From: Tumebacillus permanentifrigoris
Lineage (GTDB): Bacteria; Bacillota; Bacilli; Tumebacillales; Tumebacillaceae
Length of the DNA: 64,000 bases
Reading direction: 5' to 3'
NCBI RefSeq assembly: GCF_003148565.1
Contig: NZ_QGGL01000003.1
Span: forward strand, 1-64,000
Position numbers and translations under genes: made by a program. The number at the start of each line of letters is the position of its first letter. Positions within the stretch are counted from its first letter, which is position 1. The notes under the pieces are model-generated. The model worked only from the letters and a program-made list of their open reading frames with translations. It was not told the DNA's origin and ran no database searches. This document shows positions 60,675 through 64,000 of this stretch, piece after piece.

Positions 60675-60795
60675 TGTGTCGTGAGGAGGAAGTGCCATAG
60701 AATACTTCTCATACGATCCTTCCATACCCGCTATGATAACTTCTTATTGAGTAGAAAGAACCGCTTGAATTCACTATAATATAGAAAAAACTTGG

Positions 60796-61077
60796 ATGGT
60801 GAACGAATTGAAATTTGTAATGGGATGCTTTTCACTCTTGACTTCATGGGTGTTTTTTTACGTTACGCTAACATGGGGAGTTGAATGGACACAAGGCATG
60901 AAGTTCACGGATGTCACTTTTATCTGGGTGCTCTTTATCGGCCCCTTGGTTTCCTTTTTGCTCTCCGCGCTCGTCAATTACAACCTCCCGAGAATCCAAT
61001 CTCGTAAACTCCTCACAGGGATCGTCCTCGCACAGTGGATCGTTAGCCTCCTCATCGTTTTGAACACCCTGTTCTAA
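60796..61077 (+). CDS. Small membrane protein with three spans
   Basis: 93 residues if GTG 60796 is used; TTG 60808 or ATG 60820 are possible, and no start has a convincing ribosome binding site. Three hydrophobic segments: CFSLLTSWVFFYVTLTWG, FIWVLFIGPLVSFLLSALV and LLTGIVLAQWIVSLLIVL. Not recognised. A TATAAT lies 16 bases upstream of GTG. Base composition is more AT-rich than that of neighbouring genes. Confidence 0.65.
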   Translation: MVNELKFVMGCFSLLTSWVFFYVTLTWGVEWTQGMKFTDVTFIWVLFIGPLVSFLLSALVNYNLPRIQSRKLLTGIVLAQWIVSLLIVLNTLF

Positions 61078-61139
61078 CACAGGGTATACCACCCCCACTC
61101 CTCCACCAATACTAGGAAAAAAGCGGAAGAGGGATGTCC

Positions 61140-62831
61140 ATGACGATTCCCAAGCCTCTGATCGTGCAGTCGGACGGAACCTTGCTCGTCGAAACCGCCC
61201 ATCCAGTCTATCCTGAACTGCGCGATCAACTGGTGCGGTTTGCTGAACTGCTCAAAAGCCCAGACCATTTCCATACCTATCGACTCAGCCGCATCTCGCT
61301 CTGGAATGCCGCCGCCAATGGGTGTACGCCTGAACTGGTTCTGACGCTCCTGCACGCGCACAGCCGCTACGCGCTCCCGTTGCACCTCCAACAGTTGGTG
61401 CTCGCGGAGATGAACAAGTACGGCTCGCTACAACTCGTCTCCGGCACCGATTGCCATGTCCTCCAAGGCGACCGTGCCCTCCTCGAAGCGATTCGTCAGC
61501 TACCCGGCGTCAAGGAACACCTCCAAGGCCGCAAGCGCACCCTCCTCGAAGTCAAGGAGCGCTCGCGAGGCCCGCTCAAACGCCTGCTCGCCCAACACGG
61601 CTACCCTGTCCAAGATCTCGTCGGCTACCTCGAAGGCGAGCCGCTCTCCCTCGAATTGCGCACCAAGACGCGCGCGGGCCACGCGCTGCTTTTGCGCCCG
61701 TACCAACGAGAAGCCGTCCGCGCCTTCCACGCCGAGGGCAGCGGAGTCGTCGTGCTCCCCTGTGGAGCTGGCAAGACCGTGGTTGGCATCGCCGCGATGG
61801 CACAGGCCAAAACGCACACGTTGGTGCTCACGCCCAACATCGTCGCCGCTCGGCAATGGCGGCGTGAACTGCTGGACAAAACCGACCTCGACGAATCCCT
61901 CGTCGGCGAATACACCGCCGAACAAAAAGAAATTAAGCCGGTCACCATCACCACCTATCAGATGTTGACATACGCCAGCGGAGGCAGCAAATCCAAAACC
62001 AACAAAACCTACCCGCACTTCGAGCGTCTGAACAGGGAGCGGTGGGGGCTGATCGTCTATGACGAAGTACATCTGCTCCCGGCCCCGATTTTTCGCTTGA
62101 CCGCCGATGTCCAGAGCACCCGCCGCCTCGGGCTGACCGCAACGCTGGTGCGAGAGGACGGAGCGGAAAGCGACGTTTTTTCCCTGATCGGTCCGAAAAA
62201 GTTCGACGTGCCATGGAAGGAGATGGAGCAGGGCGGCTACATCGCGCCGACCACCTGCTATGAAGTCACGGTGTCGATGGCGCACGACTGGCGCGTGAAG
62301 TACATAGAAGCTACCCAACGCCAAAAATACCGCATCGCCAGCGAGAACCCGCGCAAGCTCGATGCGCTCCAAGCGCTCCTGCGCCGCCATGAACACGACC
62401 GCGTGTTGATCATCGGCCAATACCTTGAACAACTCCAAACCGTCGGAGAACTCCTCAGAGCGCCCGTCCTGACGGGGAAAACGCCGACGCCCGAACGCGA
62501 ACGGCTTTTCGAGCTGTTCCGCCATGGCGAGCTGCGCGTATTGGTCGTCTCCAAAGTCGCCAATATCGCGATCGACTTGCCGGATGCCAATGTCGCGATC
62601 CAGCTCTCCGGCGCATTCGGTTCACGACAGGAGGAGGCCCAGCGCATCGGTCGCCTGTTGCGACCGAAACGCGATGGCGGGGAGTCGCATTTCTACACCG
62701 TCGTCACGCGCGACACCATCGACCGTGAGATGGGGAACCGCCGACAACTGTTTTTGACGGAACAAGGGTATGCGTACCGCGTGCTCGACGCCGAAGACTT
62801 GGACAAGCCCCCGGAGGTGCATCCTGTATGA
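61140..62831 (+). CDS. XPB/Ssl2-family DNA repair helicase
   Basis: 563 aa superfamily 2 helicase. N-terminal damage-recognition-like domain (about 1-165). Motif I LPCGAGKT near 203, motif II YDEVH near 303, motif III LTATLVRED (which also contains the RED motif typical of XPB), a thumb-like insert, and motif VI QRIGRLLRPK near 510. Bacterial XPB works as a 3'-5' helicase in repair, usually with a nuclease or accessory partner. ATG 61140 preferred over 61134 (which directly abuts AGAGGG). Stop overlaps the next start (ATGA). Confidence 0.92.
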   Translation: MTIPKPLIVQSDGTLLVETAHPVYPELRDQLVRFAELLKSPDHFHTYRLSRISLWNAAANGCTPELVLTLLHAHSRYALPLHLQQLVLAEMNKYGSLQLVSGTDCHVLQGDRALLEAIRQLPGVKEHLQGRKRTLLEVKERSRGPLKRLLAQHGYPVQDLVGYLEGEPLSLELRTKTRAGHALLLRPYQREAVRAFHAEGSGVVVLPCGAGKTVVGIAAMAQAKTHTLVLTPNIVAARQWRRELLDKTDLDESLVGEYTAEQKEIKPVTITTYQMLTYASGGSKSKTNKTYPHFERLNRERWGLIVYDEVHLLPAPIFRLTADVQSTRRLGLTATLVREDGAESDVFSLIGPKKFDVPWKEMEQGGYIAPTTCYEVTVSMAHDWRVKYIEATQRQKYRIASENPRKLDALQALLRRHEHDRVLIIGQYLEQLQTVGELLRAPVLTGKTPTPERERLFELFRHGELRVLVVSKVANIAIDLPDANVAIQLSGAFGSRQEEAQRIGRLLRPKRDGGESHFYTVVTRDTIDREMGNRRQLFLTEQGYAYRVLDAEDLDKPPEVHPV

Positions 62832-64000
62832 GACTTAGCGAATGCTTAAATTCGTCCGACATCACCACCCTGCGAAACATCGCCAACGCCTACGCATTTG
62901 ACTGTTCGAAAAGCTCCAAGAACGCGCTGATGCAAGCGATCATCACCCATTTTCAGAACCGCACGTTTATCGCGGGGACGCTCGATGGGTTGAAGGAGAA
63001 GGAGCAGACCTACCGTGAGACCATCTCCCAATTGATGCTCGACTCCCGCCGCGAGTTCTCCCGCGAGGAAGTGCTGGCGATGGTGCGTCGGACCATCCAG
63101 CCCAAAAAGGAAGGCCATGACCAGAAGTGGATGAATCGCCTGCTCTCTGACGGCTGGCTCTACCGTCTGAACTCCAAAGGTGGGCGCCAGTTCTACTTCA
63201 TCCCGGAGGACCTGCGCCGCACGATCCGCGAGTGCCTCGGCCAGTCGCTCAAACAACAGGTACAAGTCGCCGCTCAGACCCCGATCGTCTACCGGGACGA
63301 GAACTTGGCGCTCGTGCGCGACACGGGCGTTTTTCTCCACTACATAGGCCGTCACGATACACGGATCACCAAGGACGGCACGCTGATGAAACGACAGCAA
63401 CAGGAGGTTTTCTCACTCCTTGAGATCAAGGAGGAGCCGCTCGGCAAAGTCTCGTGGCGCTTCGGCTATGGACGGCGGTTCCACGAGTACCCGGATCGGT
63501 TCGCGCTGATCTACGACTATTGCTACGCCCGCGAACTGATCCAAGAGACGGTGGAGGGGCAATTGATCCTCGGCCCGCAAGCTGTATCGTGGCAGGAGAC
63601 AGGGGAGAAGGAGCGAGCGGCCGATCTCTTCCGCTACTGGCGGTTGCTCTACCGGCGGCCGATCCCGCAATTGCGCCTCTGCGTCAACCTGCTCGCCAAT
63701 GCCGCAAAGGACGACTGGGTGTATGCGGCCTCCGTCAACGCCTTGCTCGCACCGTATGTGAAGGACTACTATTATGACAAAGCCCCGCTCGTGATGGAGT
63801 TGCGCATCTACAACATGCTTGTGCATCAAGGACTCCTCGCACACGGACAACTCGCAGACGGCAGCGCGGTGCTCAAAGTCACACCGCTAGGCCGGGAATT
63901 GCTCCTGCAGGAGGAAGTCATCGCAGAGGAGGTCGAGAGCCCCGTAGAGGAGGCTCTACGCGTTCCGTTGATCCTCCAGCCGAACTTTGACCTGCTCGTG
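62828..64000 (+). CDS. XPB-associated protein with Helicase_C_3-like region (partial)
   Basis: First 391 codons; the gene runs past the window end. Translationally coupled to the XPB gene. N-terminal MRLSECLNSSDITTLRNIANAYAF and winged-helix-like segments (SRREFSREEVLAMVRR, GWLYRLNSKGGRQFYFIPEDLR; LRIYNMLVHQGLLAHG). It reaches VPLILQPNFDLLV at the edge, the typical beginning of the helicase XPB N-terminal-like domain. The neighbour of bacterial XPB in Actinobacteria (Rv0862c type) has the same organisation. Probably a regulatory or DNA-binding partner of the helicase. Confidence 0.8.
   Translation, partial: MRLSECLNSSDITTLRNIANAYAFDCSKSSKNALMQAIITHFQNRTFIAGTLDGLKEKEQTYRETISQLMLDSRREFSREEVLAMVRRTIQPKKEGHDQKWMNRLLSDGWLYRLNSKGGRQFYFIPEDLRRTIRECLGQSLKQQVQVAAQTPIVYRDENLALVRDTGVFLHYIGRHDTRITKDGTLMKRQQQEVFSLLEIKEEPLGKVSWRFGYGRRFHEYPDRFALIYDYCYARELIQETVEGQLILGPQAVSWQETGEKERAADLFRYWRLLYRRPIPQLRLCVNLLANAAKDDWVYAASVNALLAPYVKDYYYDKAPLVMELRIYNMLVHQGLLAHGQLADGSAVLKVTPLGRELLLQEEVIAEEVESPVEEALRVPLILQPNFDLLV

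Larger units (their letters stand above)
60454..60795. other. Intergenic region with two terminators and a possible short transcript
   Basis: 342 bases without a credible gene. It contains the terminator of the kinase-like gene (60473-60499), an extended -10 promoter TGA-TATACT (60595-60603), a second hairpin terminator (60645-60674) that would end a transcript of about 65 bases, and a TATAAT (60775-60780) directly before the small membrane protein gene. The rest is AT-rich with nothing recognised. Confidence 0.55.

Overview
The window looks like chromosomal DNA of an endospore-forming member of the Bacillota (order Bacillales). The gene order rnj-tepA-ylzJ-spoIIIE-GntR regulator ... ymfK-rodZ ... 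pgsA-cinA ... recA-recX-rny ... ymdB-spoVS ... cotE is the backbone known from Bacillus subtilis. The fairly GC-rich coding sequence, strong AGGAGG ribosome binding sites, and the presence of XPB helicase, YheC/YheD expansion and IucA/IucC genes would suit the Alicyclobacillaceae (for example Tumebacillus or a relative); that placement is inference. Almost everything is on the + strand. No rRNA, tRNA, CRISPR array or insertion sequence was seen.

Layout. 0.2-2.7 kb: secreted M4 metalloprotease with its own SigA promoter and terminator. 2.7-8.7 kb: RNase J, TepA, YlzJ, a small unknown protein and SpoIIIE. 8.8-14.4 kb: GntR regulator, BMP-type nucleoside-binding lipoprotein and a three-gene ABC importer (NupOPQ type). 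14.4-19.4 kb: an insertion relative to the classical order, with an HD-GYP protein, a small HTH protein, two very small membrane proteins, a secreted cyclophilin and an MFS transporter. 19.5-22.3 kb: diverged BMP-like lipoprotein, YmfK and RodZ. 22.3-23.1 kb: a divergent two-gene operon of unknown small proteins whose promoter carries three LexA-like boxes. 23.1-30.5 kb: YajQ, RimO, PgsA, CinA, DEAD-box helicase, a metallophosphatase and an exported beta-propeller-like protein. 30.5-36.1 kb: RecA (LexA box), RecX, RNase Y, an unknown protein, YmdB and SpoVS (SigH promoter). 36.2-41.9 kb: M19 dipeptidase, PHP phosphoesterase, PduL, MnmH, an MBL hydrolase, a minus-strand 62-aa protein with a SigG promoter, and a tandem GNAT protein. 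42.0-46.0 kb: two translationally coupled IucA/IucC siderophore synthetases. 46.1-48.4 kb: Nudix protein, short Spo0M and CobW GTPase. 48.5-56.5 kb: CotE, then a tight five-gene run of four YheC/YheD ATP-grasp proteins around one COOH-NH2 ligase type protein, behind a SigK promoter. 56.5-64 kb: PilZ protein, PhzF, phosphatidylserine decarboxylase, small unknowns, a protein-kinase-like protein, XPB helicase and its partner gene, cut by the window end.

How they work together. RNA turnover (RNase J, RNase Y, DEAD-box helicase, YmdB), DNA repair (RecA, RecX, SOS boxes, XPB) and sporulation (SpoIIIE, SpoVS, Spo0M, CotE, the ATP-grasp cluster, a SigG-driven small protein) are the main themes. c-di-GMP proteins (HD-GYP, PilZ, YajQ) are a minor one. 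The best candidate for an undescribed system is the SigK-driven ATP-grasp/amidoligase run directly after cotE, which predicts a peptide-like or amide-bond modification made in the mother cell during coat maturation. The second is the LexA-controlled pair of small unknown genes at 22.3-23.0 kb.
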